Of a stretch of 18,692 nucleotides of DNA, positions 1 to 8,100 are shown one piece after another. The stretch comes from Methylovulum sp. GTDB lineage: Bacteria; Pseudomonadota; Gammaproteobacteria; Methylococcales; Methylomonadaceae. The notes beneath the pieces were generated by a model. That model saw only the letters and a list, made by a program, of their open reading frames with translations, had not been told where the DNA came from and did not search any database. Numbering within the stretch: position 1 is the first letter of the stretch; every line of letters begins with the position of its first letter. A program made the translations under genes and the position numbers. The stretch spans positions 1 through 18,692 of the forward strand of contig SCST01000185.1 in NCBI GenBank assembly GCA_004299465.1, in the 5' to 3' direction.

Positions 1-229
1 GCCCGTCCTGTAAACCATTATTATTAGCTGAAACTGAGAGCTGCACGGCATGGCCGGCTATCGAATCGTTATCGGACGCCTGGCGAACCGGCGAGAAAAT
101 GCTGCCGATACGGATCGGTCCAAATAGGCCGCTGACCAGGCCGTTTTCCAAAATAAAGGGACGAAAGCTGGAATGATGCTCCTTCTCGAAGCGGTCATTA
201 AAATGATTCACTAATTGTTGTAATGGCAT
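1..229 (-). CDS. N-terminal part of an unidentified protein, possibly an EAL-domain regulator (runs off left edge)
   Basis: An open frame of 76 codons reads leftward from an ATG at 229-227 to the window edge without a stop. An AGGAG ribosome binding site lies at 240-236, seven bases before the ATG, which fixes the start well. The protein begins MPLQQLVNHFNDRFEKEHHS and continues through a FRPFILENG...LFGPIRIGSIFSPVR stretch. There is no signal peptide or membrane segment in the visible part. The N-terminus recalls to me the lead-in region of some proteobacterial EAL-domain (c-di-GMP phosphodiesterase) proteins. No EAL domain is visible here, so that identification is memory-based and weak; the existence of the gene is well supported. 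It is preceded by a leader with an intrinsic terminator (270-297), so expression may be attenuated. Confidence 0.7.
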   Translation of the reverse strand, partial: MPLQQLVNHFNDRFEKEHHSSFRPFILENGLVSGLFGPIRIGSIFSPVRQASDNDSIAGHAVQLSVSANNNGLQDG

Positions 230-269
230 AATTATCTCCTTGATGTAGAGGTCGATGAAAAAGGTCAGC

Positions 270-297
270 AAAAAAAAGGCGGGTCGGAGCCCGCCTT
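270..297 (-). terminator. Intrinsic terminator in the leader of the left-edge gene
   Basis: On the minus strand an 8-bp stem (AAGGCGGG pairing with CCCGCCTT, six-base loop) is followed directly by eight T residues (A-run at 270-277 on the plus strand). This is a textbook Rho-independent terminator for leftward transcription. It sits only about 40 bases before the ATG of the left-edge gene. It therefore either attenuates that gene or ends a separate short RNA. Confidence 0.8.
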
Positions 298-338
298 AGA
301 GAGCAGGAGGAGCCTTCATGAAAAACCGTTTGCTTGCT
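270..338 (-). ncRNA. Candidate small RNA or attenuator leader with an anti-Shine-Dalgarno tract
   Basis: Inferred from a TATAAT box upstream and a strong terminator downstream. The roughly 70-nt RNA would carry CUCCUCCU (312-305), complementary to ribosome binding sites, in a stretch with no obvious local pairing partner, followed by a GC stem and eight U residues. That layout fits trans-acting, Hfq-type small RNAs with CU-rich anti-SD loops. It equally fits a cis-acting attenuator. A seven-codon ORF (MKAPPAL, 319-296) ends at the foot of the terminator stem but has no ribosome binding site, so a leader-peptide mechanism is possible but unsupported. Confidence 0.35.
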
Positions 339-344
339 GTTGGG

Positions 345-350
345 ATTATA
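345..350 (-). promoter_or_regulatory. Consensus -10 box (TATAAT) for a leftward transcript
   Basis: The minus strand reads TATAAT exactly at 350-345, within an AT-rich stretch. At 17-18 bp spacing only a poor -35 (ATTAAA-like) is present. Initiation would be near 338, giving a transcript of roughly 70 nt that ends at the terminator at 270-297, or reads through into the left-edge gene. Confidence 0.5.
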
Positions 351-548
351 GTAATGCGCTTATTATTTTTAATAAAACGATATAATTAGATTAAAATATC
401 TGTTTATTAGATTTTGTTGGTGTTAATTGGCGGGCGCTTTTGCGGTGGACGCGGCTAATGAATGAGCATGAAACAACTTATGCAAGCGTGATGTGGGTGC
501 GGATTGTGTGTGCCCTAGAGGGTATCCGCACGATGCGAAGCTGTCGCA

Positions 549-653
549 CCAACAGTTGCCAGATTCTTGCCTGAAGCGTGCTGCGCGCGCCTTCTCCGGC
601 GTGTGGATAACGTGTTAGTTCGTTGATGGCGCGCACGGCACGCAACAGACACC
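549..653 (+). repeat. Decayed copy of the small IS66-like mobile element
   Basis: The interior (TTGCCTGAAGCG, GCTGCGCGCGCCTTCTCCG, GTGGATAACGTG, CGTTGATGGCGCGC) matches the intact copies at 10343-10467 and, reverse complemented, 18049-18174. The terminal sequences are degenerate and about six bases (around TAGGGC) are missing near the left arm. No flanking direct repeat can be recognised, so this looks like an old, immobile relic. Confidence 0.65.
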
Positions 654-722
654 TTTTGGGCCAAAGTACACATAAGGCAAAACTTTTCTGAAGGGGACTG
701 AGTAGTTGCTACAAAACTAACA

Positions 723-796
723 ACCACGAAGGACACGAAGAGTACGAAGTTTCAATATATTGATTTACCATGCATTTTCTTCGTGTCCTTCGTGGT
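723..796. repeat. Inverted repeat with 19-bp perfect arms (ACCACGAAGGACACGAAG type)
   Basis: Arms at 723-741 and 778-796 are exact reverse complements, separated by 36 AT-rich bases. The arm sequence ACCACGAAGGACACGAAG belongs to a repeat type that I recall from intergenic regions of many unrelated bacteria. It lies about 85 bases before fetA and could form a long hairpin in a leader RNA. There is no T-tract on either side, so it is not a typical terminator. Confidence 0.75.
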
Positions 797-880
797 GAAT
801 AATATGCTTCCGCGAATACTTTCACAGTCTCCATAAATTAGTGGCGCCCGTTTCCCCCCCATCACTGAGACTTTCAAACC

Positions 881-1543
881 ATGCCAGCTATCATCCAATT
901 CGACCGGGCGACGGTCATTGTCCGTGACCAGGCGATTCTGTCCGACATCAGCTTTACGCTCTACGCCGGTGAAAAAACCGTGTTGTGCGGTAAGTCGGGG
1001 TCTGGCAAAAGCACGGTAATCAAGGCTTTGCTGGGTTTGCACCAGCTAAGTAGCGGGACGATATATTTCCAGCAGAAAGCATTGACGTCCGCCACGATAC
1101 AGGCTATTCGCAGCGATACCGCCTACATCGGGCAAGAACCTGTCCTCGCGGCGGACAGCGTGCGCGACGCGCTGCTGCTGCCTTTTCAGTTCAACGCGCA
1201 CCGCGGCCATAAGCCGGCTGACGCGCAGCTTAAGGCCGTGCTGGAACGCCTAAATTTGCCTGTGAGCATCTTAGATCAGCAAAGCAGCCGCATTTCCGGC
1301 GGTGAAAAACAACGCATCGCGCTGGCTCGCGGCCTGCTGTTGGGCAAGACGCTGTATTTGCTGGATGAAGTCACCAGCGCGCTGGATGCCGAAAGCAAAC
1401 AAGCGGTATTCGATGTTTTTGCCGATCCGGGGTTGACGGTGCTCTCGGTGGCGCATGATCCCGATTGGATAGCGCGTTGCGACAGGATTTTGGAACTTGA
1501 CGGCGGTCGCTTGACCAAGGTAACGCACCATGACTACGCTTGA
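881..1543 (+). CDS. fetA: ABC transporter ATP-binding protein, FetA-type (iron export)
   Basis: This 220-residue protein is a single nucleotide-binding domain. Visible motifs in order: Walker A GKSGSGKS (37-44), Q-loop Gln85, signature SGGEK (139-143), Walker B ending LLDE (Asp162, Glu163), D-loop SALD (166-169) and H-loop His192. All catalytic residues are present. Overall sequence and length match FetA (YbbL) of E. coli, which with the membrane protein FetB forms an exporter that lowers cytoplasmic iron and improves peroxide resistance. Identification rests on both the sequence and the fetB partner, whose start codon lies inside the end of this gene. The ATG has no good ribosome binding site (only GAGA upstream). 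Substrate assignment to iron follows the E. coli pair and is not shown by the sequence alone. Confidence 0.88.
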   Translation: MPAIIQFDRATVIVRDQAILSDISFTLYAGEKTVLCGKSGSGKSTVIKALLGLHQLSSGTIYFQQKALTSATIQAIRSDTAYIGQEPVLAADSVRDALLLPFQFNAHRGHKPADAQLKAVLERLNLPVSILDQQSSRISGGEKQRIALARGLLLGKTLYLLDEVTSALDAESKQAVFDVFADPGLTVLSVAHDPDWIARCDRILELDGGRLTKVTHHDYA

Positions 1544-2327
1544 TATTGCATTGCCGCAGATGGCGGTGCTTTATGGCCTTTGCCTGTTGCCCTGGCTGCT
1601 GTTATGGGTGATTGGCCTCAGCCTTAGCCGCGATATTGTAATCAGCATTGTGCGCATGAGCATCCAGTTGGCGCTGGTCGGGTTTTACCTGAAAACCTTG
1701 TTCAGCCTTAACGATCCCAGGCTGAACGGCTTATGGATATTGCTGATGCTGGTCGTTGCCGACTTAAGTATTTTGCAGCGGGCAGGGCTCAAAGTGAAAT
1801 TCTTTGTCTGGTCCACGTTTACCGCGATTGCGCTGAGCACGTTGTTCTCGACGTTCTACCTGGTGCTGTTTGTCATTCAACCCGAACATTATTACGATGC
1901 CCGCTATATTGTGCCTTTGGCCGGCATGATTCTCGGTAACTGCCTGCAAGGCAATGTCATCGCGCTGGAGCGCTTCTATTCGACCTTGCGTAAAAACGAG
2001 CATGAATACATGACTTTTTTACTGCTGGGCGCTACCCGTTGGGAAGCGGTGCGTCCGTACTACCGTATTGCCGTTAAAGCCGCCGTCAGCCCGACCATCG
2101 CGAGCATGTCGACGATGGGCTTGGTGTCGCTGCCCGGCATGATGACCGGGCAAATCCTCGGCGGCAGTGAGCCGTGGCTGGCCGTCAAGTATCAAATTGC
2201 GATCATGATCTGCATTTTTGCCAGCACTACGCTCGCCTGCATCGTCAACCTGAAACTCAGTTTAAAGCTTGCTTTCGATGCTTATGATGTGTTGAAGGAT
2301 GAAGTGATAGATGTTCGTCAGGCATGA
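1530..2327 (+). CDS. fetB: ABC transporter permease, FetB-type (UPF0014 family)
   Basis: This 265-residue, strongly hydrophobic protein has about seven predicted membrane segments. Conserved blocks of the UPF0014/FetB family are clear: an IVPLAGMILGN motif mid-protein, a LGATRWEA cytoplasmic loop that would contact the ATPase, and TMGLVSLPGMMTGQILGG followed by AVKYQI. The ATG overlaps the last 14 bases of fetA in a different frame, so the two genes are translationally coupled and form an operon. Together they should make a complete exporter (two FetA, two FetB) in the inner membrane, most likely for iron. The weak hairpin at 2404-2430 may end the transcript. Confidence 0.88.
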   Translation: MTTLDIALPQMAVLYGLCLLPWLLLWVIGLSLSRDIVISIVRMSIQLALVGFYLKTLFSLNDPRLNGLWILLMLVVADLSILQRAGLKVKFFVWSTFTAIALSTLFSTFYLVLFVIQPEHYYDARYIVPLAGMILGNCLQGNVIALERFYSTLRKNEHEYMTFLLLGATRWEAVRPYYRIAVKAAVSPTIASMSTMGLVSLPGMMTGQILGGSEPWLAVKYQIAIMICIFASTTLACIVNLKLSLKLAFDAYDVLKDEVIDVRQA

Positions 2328-2346
2328 AATGGGCTTGGTAAAGTTG

Positions 2347-2374
2347 CTCGTTGTAGGGCGCGCCGCGCGCGCCA
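2347..2374. repeat. Fragment related to the arm of the small mobile element
   Basis: The stretch TTGTAGGGCGCGCCGCGCGC followed by GCC closely resembles the inner arm of the element at 18049-18174 (TTGTAGGGCGTGCTGCGCGC). The rest of the element is absent. It could be a solo arm left by recombination, or merely a related GC-rich palindrome. Confidence 0.4.
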
Positions 2375-2403
2375 CCAAAGTACCCGCACCTTATTCCAGC
2401 ACC

Positions 2404-2430
2404 CGTAAGGAGCGCGTAGCGCGCCTTACG
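2404..2430 (+). terminator. Palindromic hairpin after fetB, possible weak terminator
   Basis: CGTAAGG (2404-2410) pairs with CCTTACG (2424-2430), with an inner CGCG/CGCG stem around a TAG loop. On the plus strand it is followed by TTTCAGTTT, only a poor T-tract. It lies about 75 bases after the fetB stop, so it may end the fetAB transcript or simply be a REP-like repeat. The remaining bases up to 2484 contain no gene. Confidence 0.4.
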
Positions 2431-2484
2431 TTTCAGTTTATCCGCGTGCATCGGTGCAATCTGTGGCTGAATAGCTATTGAGAT

Positions 2485-2508
2485 CGTCTGCATCCACAAA
2501 AGCAGACG
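2485..2508 (-). terminator. Hairpin just after the glutamine synthetase stop codon
   Basis: CGTCTGC and GCAGACG form a perfect 7-bp stem with a ten-base loop, starting 15 bases beyond the stop codon of the leftward glutamine synthetase gene. No run of T follows on the minus strand, so if it terminates transcription it is a weak site; it may instead protect the mRNA 3' end. Confidence 0.4.
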
Positions 2509-2523
2509 GTAAAGCGCAGCCCG

Positions 2524-4698
2524 CTATTTGATAAACAACATTTCCTGGTAAGTGGGATAAGGCCATAATTCATCTGCAATTTCGCCTTCAAGCGAGTCTG
2601 CATATCGGCGGACTTCATCCATCAGCGGGCGGATGGTGTTTGCACAGAACTGCATGTGTTCCTCGGTTGTTGGGAAATCATGCCGGCTGATAGCGGTGCC
2701 GAGCTTGGCGATAGTTTCCATCATCGACGCCAACAGCGCCGCCACCTGGACCAATCGTTCATTACCCAGTTCGATGCCGTTGCTTTTAAGGCTGTTTATC
2801 GCGCAGGAAAGATCGGACAAGTATTTGACAGCCGCCGGATAAATCCCCGTTTTTGCCATGCTGAGCACCAGTTTGGCTTCCACTTCTATCGCGAGTATGT
2901 ATTGCTCGGCATAGATTTCGAAACGGCTGGCGAGTTCTACAGGCGATAACACGCCGAGCGTATCGAACAATTCCTCGACATACGCCTCCTTTAGCACCGG
3001 CAACGCATCGGCGGCTGTTTTAAGGTTCGCCAGGCCGCGCTCCTCAACCGCCATCTTATGCCATTCGGCGGAATAGCCGTTGCCGCCGAAGACGACAGCG
3101 CCATGCTGGTCGATGATTTCCTTCAGCGTATTGAGTATTGCGGTATCGAGATCGGCGCCTTGTTTTAATTTGCTGTCCAGCCTATCGGCTACCCAGTTCA
3201 GCGAATCGGCCAGTATCGTATTCATCGTGACCAAGGGACCCGCGACCGATTGCCCGGAACCGACGGCGCGGAACTCAAAGCGGTTGCCGGTAAAGGCAAA
3301 AGGCGAGGTACGGTTCCTGTCCCCGGCGTCCCGGTTAAAAACAGGCAGGGTATTGATGCCGAGATCCATAACGCCGGCGTTTAGCGAGCCGGTTATCTTG
3401 CCGTTACTGATTTGCTCGAACACATTATCGAGCTGCGAACCCAGGTAAACCGACATGATCGCGGGCGGCGCTTCATTAGCGCCGAGGCGGTGGTCATTGC
3501 TTGCCGTCGCCACGGCGGCGCGCAGCAGCGGGCCATAGCGGTGAACGCCGCGGATAACTGCGCCGCAGAACAGCAGGAATTGCGTATTGGAATGAGGCGT
3601 AGTGCCGGGGTCCAGCAAATTGCCTTGCGTGGCATTGCCGACCGACCAGTTGACATGCTTGCCGGAGCCGTTAATGCCTTTAAACGGTTTTTCATGCAGC
3701 AGGCAGACCAGGCCGTGTTTTTTGGCGGTATTCCTCAGGACCGTCATCAACAGTTGCTGATGGTCTGTCGCGACGTTTGCCGATTCAAAGAACGGTGCTA
3801 TCTCGAATTGTCCGGGCGCCACTTCGTTATGCCGGGTTTTGGCCGGGATGCCCAAGCGGTAGAGCTGTTCTTCAACATCCTGCATGTAAACCTGGACGCG
3901 TTCGGGTATGGCGCCGAAATAATGGTCATCAAATTGCTGGCCTTTGGCTGCCGGTGCGCCGAACAGCGTCCGTCCGGCCAGCAACAGGTCGGGGCGGTTA
4001 TTGACAAAATTGGCGTCGACCAGGAAATATTCCTGCTCGGCTCCGCAACTGGAATTGACCGGGGCGATGTCGGTATGGCCGAGTAGCGACAAGACGCGTT
4101 TGGCGGCCTTGTTCATTGCGGCATTGGCGCGCAGCAACGGCGTTTTCTTATCCAGCGCCTCCCCCGTCCACGAAACAAACACCGTAGGAATGCAAAGCGT
4201 TGCACCGTTATCGGTGGTCATGATAAAGGCGGGGCTGGTGACGTCCCATGCCGTATAGCCGCGCGCTTCAAAGGTCGAGCGTATGCCGCCGTTCGGGAAA
4301 GACGAGCCGTCCGGTTCGCCCTGTACCAGCACTTTGCCGCTGAATTCGGAGATGACCGAGCCGTCGCTTTGCACGGAGATAAAGCCGTCATGTTTTTCCG
4401 CCGTCGCATTGGTTAACGGATAAAACACATGCGCGTAATACAGCGCGCCCTTGGACATGGCCCAGTCTTTCATCGCCAATGCGACGACATCGGCAACGGA
4501 GACATCGAGCTGCTCGCTGGCTTCAATGGTTTTCTTTACCGATTTGAAGATTTCCTTGGGCAGGTTTTCCTTCATCTTGCTCAGCGTAAACACATCGCTC
4601 GCCCATAAGCTGTCCAGCGATTCCGGTGCTTTGGCAGGCATAGGCTTGCGGTTGATGATATTTTGAATGGCTTGAACGCGCGCAGCATTTCCCGTCAT
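2524..4698 (-). CDS. glnN: Glutamine synthetase, type III (GlnN)
   Basis: This 724-residue protein makes glutamine from glutamate, ammonia and ATP in the cytoplasm. The length and the C-terminal extension are those of type III enzymes, much longer than the roughly 470 residues of GlnA. Visible active-site blocks: SSCGAEQEYFLVD (216-228), NEVAPGQFEIAPFFE (291-305), INGSGKHVNWSVG (342-354), and RTSPFAFTGNRFEFRAVGS (463-481). The N-terminal region before residue 80 is type-III-specific. The ATG start is supported by AGGAG at 4709-4705. The gene stands alone, with no amtB or glnK visible nearby. A candidate sigma-54 promoter just upstream (4746-4762) suggests induction under nitrogen limitation, probably as an accessory enzyme besides GlnA. 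Confidence 0.95.
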   Translation of the reverse strand: MTGNAARVQAIQNIINRKPMPAKAPESLDSLWASDVFTLSKMKENLPKEIFKSVKKTIEASEQLDVSVADVVALAMKDWAMSKGALYYAHVFYPLTNATAEKHDGFISVQSDGSVISEFSGKVLVQGEPDGSSFPNGGIRSTFEARGYTAWDVTSPAFIMTTDNGATLCIPTVFVSWTGEALDKKTPLLRANAAMNKAAKRVLSLLGHTDIAPVNSSCGAEQEYFLVDANFVNNRPDLLLAGRTLFGAPAAKGQQFDDHYFGAIPERVQVYMQDVEEQLYRLGIPAKTRHNEVAPGQFEIAPFFESANVATDHQQLLMTVLRNTAKKHGLVCLLHEKPFKGINGSGKHVNWSVGNATQGNLLDPGTTPHSNTQFLLFCGAVIRGVHRYGPLLRAAVATASNDHRLGANEAPPAIMSVYLGSQLDNVFEQISNGKITGSLNAGVMDLGINTLPVFNRDAGDRNRTSPFAFTGNRFEFRAVGSGQSVAGPLVTMNTILADSLNWVADRLDSKLKQGADLDTAILNTLKEIIDQHGAVVFGGNGYSAEWHKMAVEERGLANLKTAADALPVLKEAYVEELFDTLGVLSPVELASRFEIYAEQYILAIEVEAKLVLSMAKTGIYPAAVKYLSDLSCAINSLKSNGIELGNERLVQVAALLASMMETIAKLGTAISRHDFPTTEEHMQFCANTIRPLMDEVRRYADSLEGEIADELWPYPTYQEMLFIK

Positions 4699-4745
4699 TT
4701 TTTTCTCCTGGTTCGATAGTGGGTGTCATTGATCGTAGGGTAGCG

Positions 4746-4762
4746 AGCAATAATCGAACCAA
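4746..4762 (-). promoter_or_regulatory. Candidate sigma-54 (-24/-12) promoter of glnN
   Basis: The minus strand reads TTGGTTCGATTATTGCT. Compared with the sigma-54 consensus YTGGCACGRNNNTTGCW, the GG and GC elements are separated by exactly the required 10 bases and only two positions (CA) differ. Initiation would fall near 4735, leaving a 37-base leader to the ATG at 4698. The location upstream of a nitrogen-assimilation gene makes biological sense. Needs experimental or comparative proof. Confidence 0.6.
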
Positions 4763-4811
4763 TTGTCGATTGGATCACAGTTAGGATTTGGCTAAAAATA
4801 ACTTCCCGAGG

Positions 4812-4860
4812 CGCGTGGAGTGCAAGCTTCGCTTGCACGGGCAGGCAAAGCCTGCACTCC
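4812..4860. repeat. Branched palindrome (two hairpins within an outer stem) upstream of glnN
   Basis: GTGCAAGC and GCTTGCAC (4820-4838) form one perfect hairpin with a TTC loop; GCAGGC and GCCTGC (4841-4855) form a second; GGAGTGC near the left end pairs with GCACTCC at the right end to close both. This is a typical dispersed bacterial palindromic unit. The first palindrome is centred about 94 bases upstream of the predicted glnN start and weakly resembles an NtrC half-site pair (TGCA...TGCA spacing), so a regulatory role is possible but speculative. Confidence 0.6.
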
Positions 4861-5061
4861 TGGCTTCAGTTGTAACTTCAGGTGGTTATTAGCGACCCTA
4901 TCCTTAGCGCTGAAGAGGCGTAAGGCAGTGATGGATGCCGGGATTTGCTCGCGAAGAAGTTGAAGCGCTGCGGGCATTTTCAGTGCAAAAACACACCAGC
5001 CGCTTCAACATTCAGTTCAAATTGGTGCGGAATAAGGCAAGGCCGGGTGTGAGGTGAGTAA

Positions 5062-5078
5062 GGTACGCGATGCGTACC
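5062..5078. repeat. GGTACGC palindrome
   Basis: GGTACGC-GAT-GCGTACC is a perfect 7-bp inverted repeat with a three-base loop. A near-identical unit occurs at 18222-18238 (loop GGT), and a degenerate one at 18023-18041, so this is a small dispersed repeat family. The surrounding stretch 4863-5120 contains no gene that I can support. Confidence 0.65.
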
Positions 5079-5124
5079 CCCGAAACAGTATGGCCGCAAT
5101 GGACTGCACGGACGCTATCACCCA

Positions 5125-5153
5125 TTGATTAGAAATAACTATGGCGTAATAAT
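5125..5153 (+). promoter_or_regulatory. Candidate sigma-70 promoter of the phosphorylase-kinase-like gene
   Basis: TTGATT at 5125-5130 is followed after 17 bases by AATAAT (5148-5153), or after 16 bases by TAATAA. Initiation near 5160 would give a leader of about 37 bases to the ATG at 5197. This placement argues against translation starting at the TTG at 5125. Confidence 0.45.
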
Positions 5154-5196
5154 TGCAGCTCACCAATTCGCGGCTCGACCGGAGCCTACTTTTAAA

Positions 5197-8100
5197 ATGG
5201 CGCATGAACCGAACATGAAAGCGACTCAAGACGACAAACTAGACACGTATTTCCAGCAGGTACAGGGCATTATTTTGAGCCGGCAGGATTGGGTGACCGG
5301 CTTATTGCCGGCCAGCACCGCTGTTAATGTGCACGGCAATTATACCGACGCCTGGGTCAGGGATAATGTCTACAGTATTCTTGCCGTATGGGGCTTGGCC
5401 TTGGCTTACCGGCGGGCCGGAGACGGCAACGGGCGCACTTACCTGCTCGAACAAAGCGTCGTCAAATTGATGCGTGGATTGCTGACGGCGATGATGCGGC
5501 AGGCGCCCAAGGTTGAAAAATTCAAGCACACGCAGAACCCGCTGGATGCCCTGCATGCAAAATACGATACCAGGACCGGTGCCGTCGTGGTCGGCGACCA
5601 TGAATGGGGGCATTTGCAACTGGATGCGACCTCTTTATTCCTGTTGATGCTGGCGCAAATGACGGCGTCCGGTTTGCGCATCGTGTTTACGATAGATGAA
5701 GTCAATTTCGTGCAAAACCTCGTGCATTACATCAGCCGGACTTACCGCACGCCGGATTACGGCATCTGGGAGCGCGGCAATAAAATCAATCATGGCATCG
5801 CCGAACTCAATGCCAGTTCCATCGGCATGGCGAAAGCGGCGCTGGAAGCGATGTCGGGATTTAACCTGTTCGGCAAGGACGGCGGGCAGGCCTCGATTGT
5901 CCATGTCATCAGCGACGATATTGCGCGGACGCGCATCACGCTGGAATCGCTGCTGCCCAGGGAATCGATGTCCAAAGAGGTGGATTCGGCTGTTCTCAGT
6001 ATCACCGGATTCCCGGCTTTCGCCGTTGATAACCCGGCCATCCGAAAAAAAACCGACGCGCTGATCCGTGAAAAACTCGAAGGTCGCTACGGCTGCAAGC
6101 GGTTTTTGCTGGACGGCCACCAGACCGTCATAGAAGACAGCCATCGCCTGCACTATAACCCGCAGGAATTAAAGCAATTTATGCACATTGAATGCGAATG
6201 GCCGTTGTTTTTCAGTTACTTATTGTTGAACAACCTGTTTGCTGGGGATCTTGAGGCGGCGGCGGGCTATCGCAGGAAACTCGAAAACCTGCTGGTTGAA
6301 CAGCAGGGGCAGCGCTTATTGCCCGAACTGTATAGCGTCCCGCGCGAGTCAATTGATGCGGAAAAAGCCTGTCCGCACAGCCAGGCGCGCGTGCCGAATG
6401 AAAATATACCGTTGGTCTGGGCGCAGAGCCTCTTTATATTGGGCAGCCTGATCCAGGAAGGCTGGCTGACGACGGATGATATTGATCCTTTGGGCCGGCA
6501 TAAAGCCGTCCGGAAAGCGCAGGATTGCACGTTACAGATTGCGATACTGGCCCAGGATGAGAGCGTGCAAGAGGACTTGCTGGATTGCGGCATCCGCACG
6601 CAAACGCTTGCTGAAATATTGCCGATCCAATTCAGGGATGCCGCCGAACTGGCCGAAGCCTATACCCAGGTCGGCAGGAACGACCGTTACGGCCTGACGG
6701 GCCGGCCATTAAGGCAGTTGCGCACATTGGCGACATCCAAGCTGTACAAGCTGTCCGACGAGCGGCTTATTTTTTTACCGCAATGCCTTAATCAAAAAGG
6801 CTTTTACCTGGCGATGGATAACCGCTTGCTGATCCATCGCCTGCGCCTGGAGTTATCGTATATCTACAAGCATTGGGACAGGGCCGGTAATCCGTTGATT
6901 GTCATGAGTATCAAGCAAAATATGCTGAAGGCCCATAACCGTGATGTGCTGATTGAATTTATTGCCGAATTGCAAACAGGCCTTATCAACAAAGTTCCGG
7001 TATGCCTGGGTAATCTTGCCGAATTTGCAGGCAACTCCAGTCATGAAATAATCAGTTACCTGCATGATTTTAAATTCTCGAAAGCGTCCTGGCAGGAAGC
7101 CGAGCGGCCTTTTTTCCAGGTATTGCCCAGAGACGGCCAACCGGCCATGCCTTTGGACACCTTGCTGCTGAATTCATGGGAAATCAGTGAAGACCCGGTG
7201 CTGGTGGAGCAATTGCAAACCAACGCCAATCCCTATATGCAATTGGAAGCGTTAAGCCTGCTGGGGCAACGTCATGGGCTGGCTTACGATATCGGCTTGA
7301 CCGCAGCTGAAGGCCGCCCCTGTAGTGTGGGTGACTTGCTCGAAGAGCTTTATGAGCGGGCGGGCGACCAGCATGCCTGGTATATCGTAAGGCGTTGCGC
7401 CGGCTTGCTCGGTAAATACGATATTAACCTGGAGCAGGCCGCTACCGACATCCTGGTACGCCAGCATTTATTAACGGTAGGGCGGGCCTACAGCGGCAGG
7501 GCGACGCTGGCGCGACCCACCGACTCATCGGAAATACTGCAAACTATCCGTACCTACAACAATAATAATGCCGGCGAACTCATTATCATCCAGGAATTGA
7601 TCCTGTACCTGGGTATGTTGGTCAAATCGAATCCGGAACTGTTCGCCGATATGCACACGGTCAGGGCAGGGCATATACTGGAATTGATACTAGCCAGGCA
7701 AAAGCGCGAGCGGGACTGCACGATGGACCAGGCCTTTAATGAAATCCTGTTTTTATCGCCTTATCAATTATCGCAAAAAGTACAGGAAACCTTAGCGGAT
7801 TACAGTAACGCGGAAAATCAACTGGGCTTGGTGGAAACGCTGCAATATGACGGGGATTGCAAGGACCTCAGTTGTGCGCGCTTTTCGAAGGCGATGGATG
7901 CGAAAGATCATGGCGAAATGGCGGACTGGTATGAATGGCGCGAGCGGCAAGGCAATGTCGGCCGCGAAAACGAGGCTTTTTTTGCCAGTGTCTGGCATAT
8001 CCTGCATCATTGCAAGGGCTTGATGATAGGTGAAAAACTCAATAGCAAAAGAAGGTTGGACAGCGAAACCATATTGTCGCAAATGACCTCGGGCGAACAA

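Larger units (their letters stand above)
390..880. other. Non-coding, repeat-rich gap before fetA
   Basis: No convincing gene lies here; the two overlapping minus-strand ORFs are translations of repeat DNA. The gap holds a hairpin at 497-531 (GTGCGGAT pairing with ATCCGCAC, with CCCT/AGGG inside), a decayed copy of the window's small transposable element at about 549-653, and a long inverted repeat at 723-796. I could not identify a convincing promoter for fetAB in the remaining bases. Confidence 0.6.

Noticed and set aside
318..389. Plus-strand 23-codon ORF (MKNRLLAVGIIVMRLLFLIKRYN) with an AGGAGG site seven bases before the ATG
   Set aside because: The AGGAGG is the complement of the CU tract of the leftward leader and the ORF overlaps the TATAAT box of that leader. 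No plus-strand promoter is seen and the hairpin's T-run serves the other strand. A small membrane peptide cannot be fully excluded.
515..736. Minus-strand ORF of 73 codons
   Set aside because: It is a translation of the decayed mobile element; a similar arginine-rich peptide (TLSTRRRRRAQHA) appears from the copy at 18049-18174, showing that it is repeat-derived.
752..1042. Minus-strand ORF of 96 codons
   Set aside because: It covers the start of fetA on the opposite strand and the inverted repeat; no family resemblance and no ribosome binding site.
3412..4086. Plus-strand ORF of 224 codons inside glnN
   Set aside because: Antisense shadow of a highly conserved gene with third-position GC bias; no recognisable domains.
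5125..5196. TTG-initiated 24-codon N-terminal extension of the phosphorylase-kinase-like protein
   Set aside because: The TTG is part of a plausible -35 box and no ribosome binding site precedes it; family similarity starts well downstream of the ATG at 5197.
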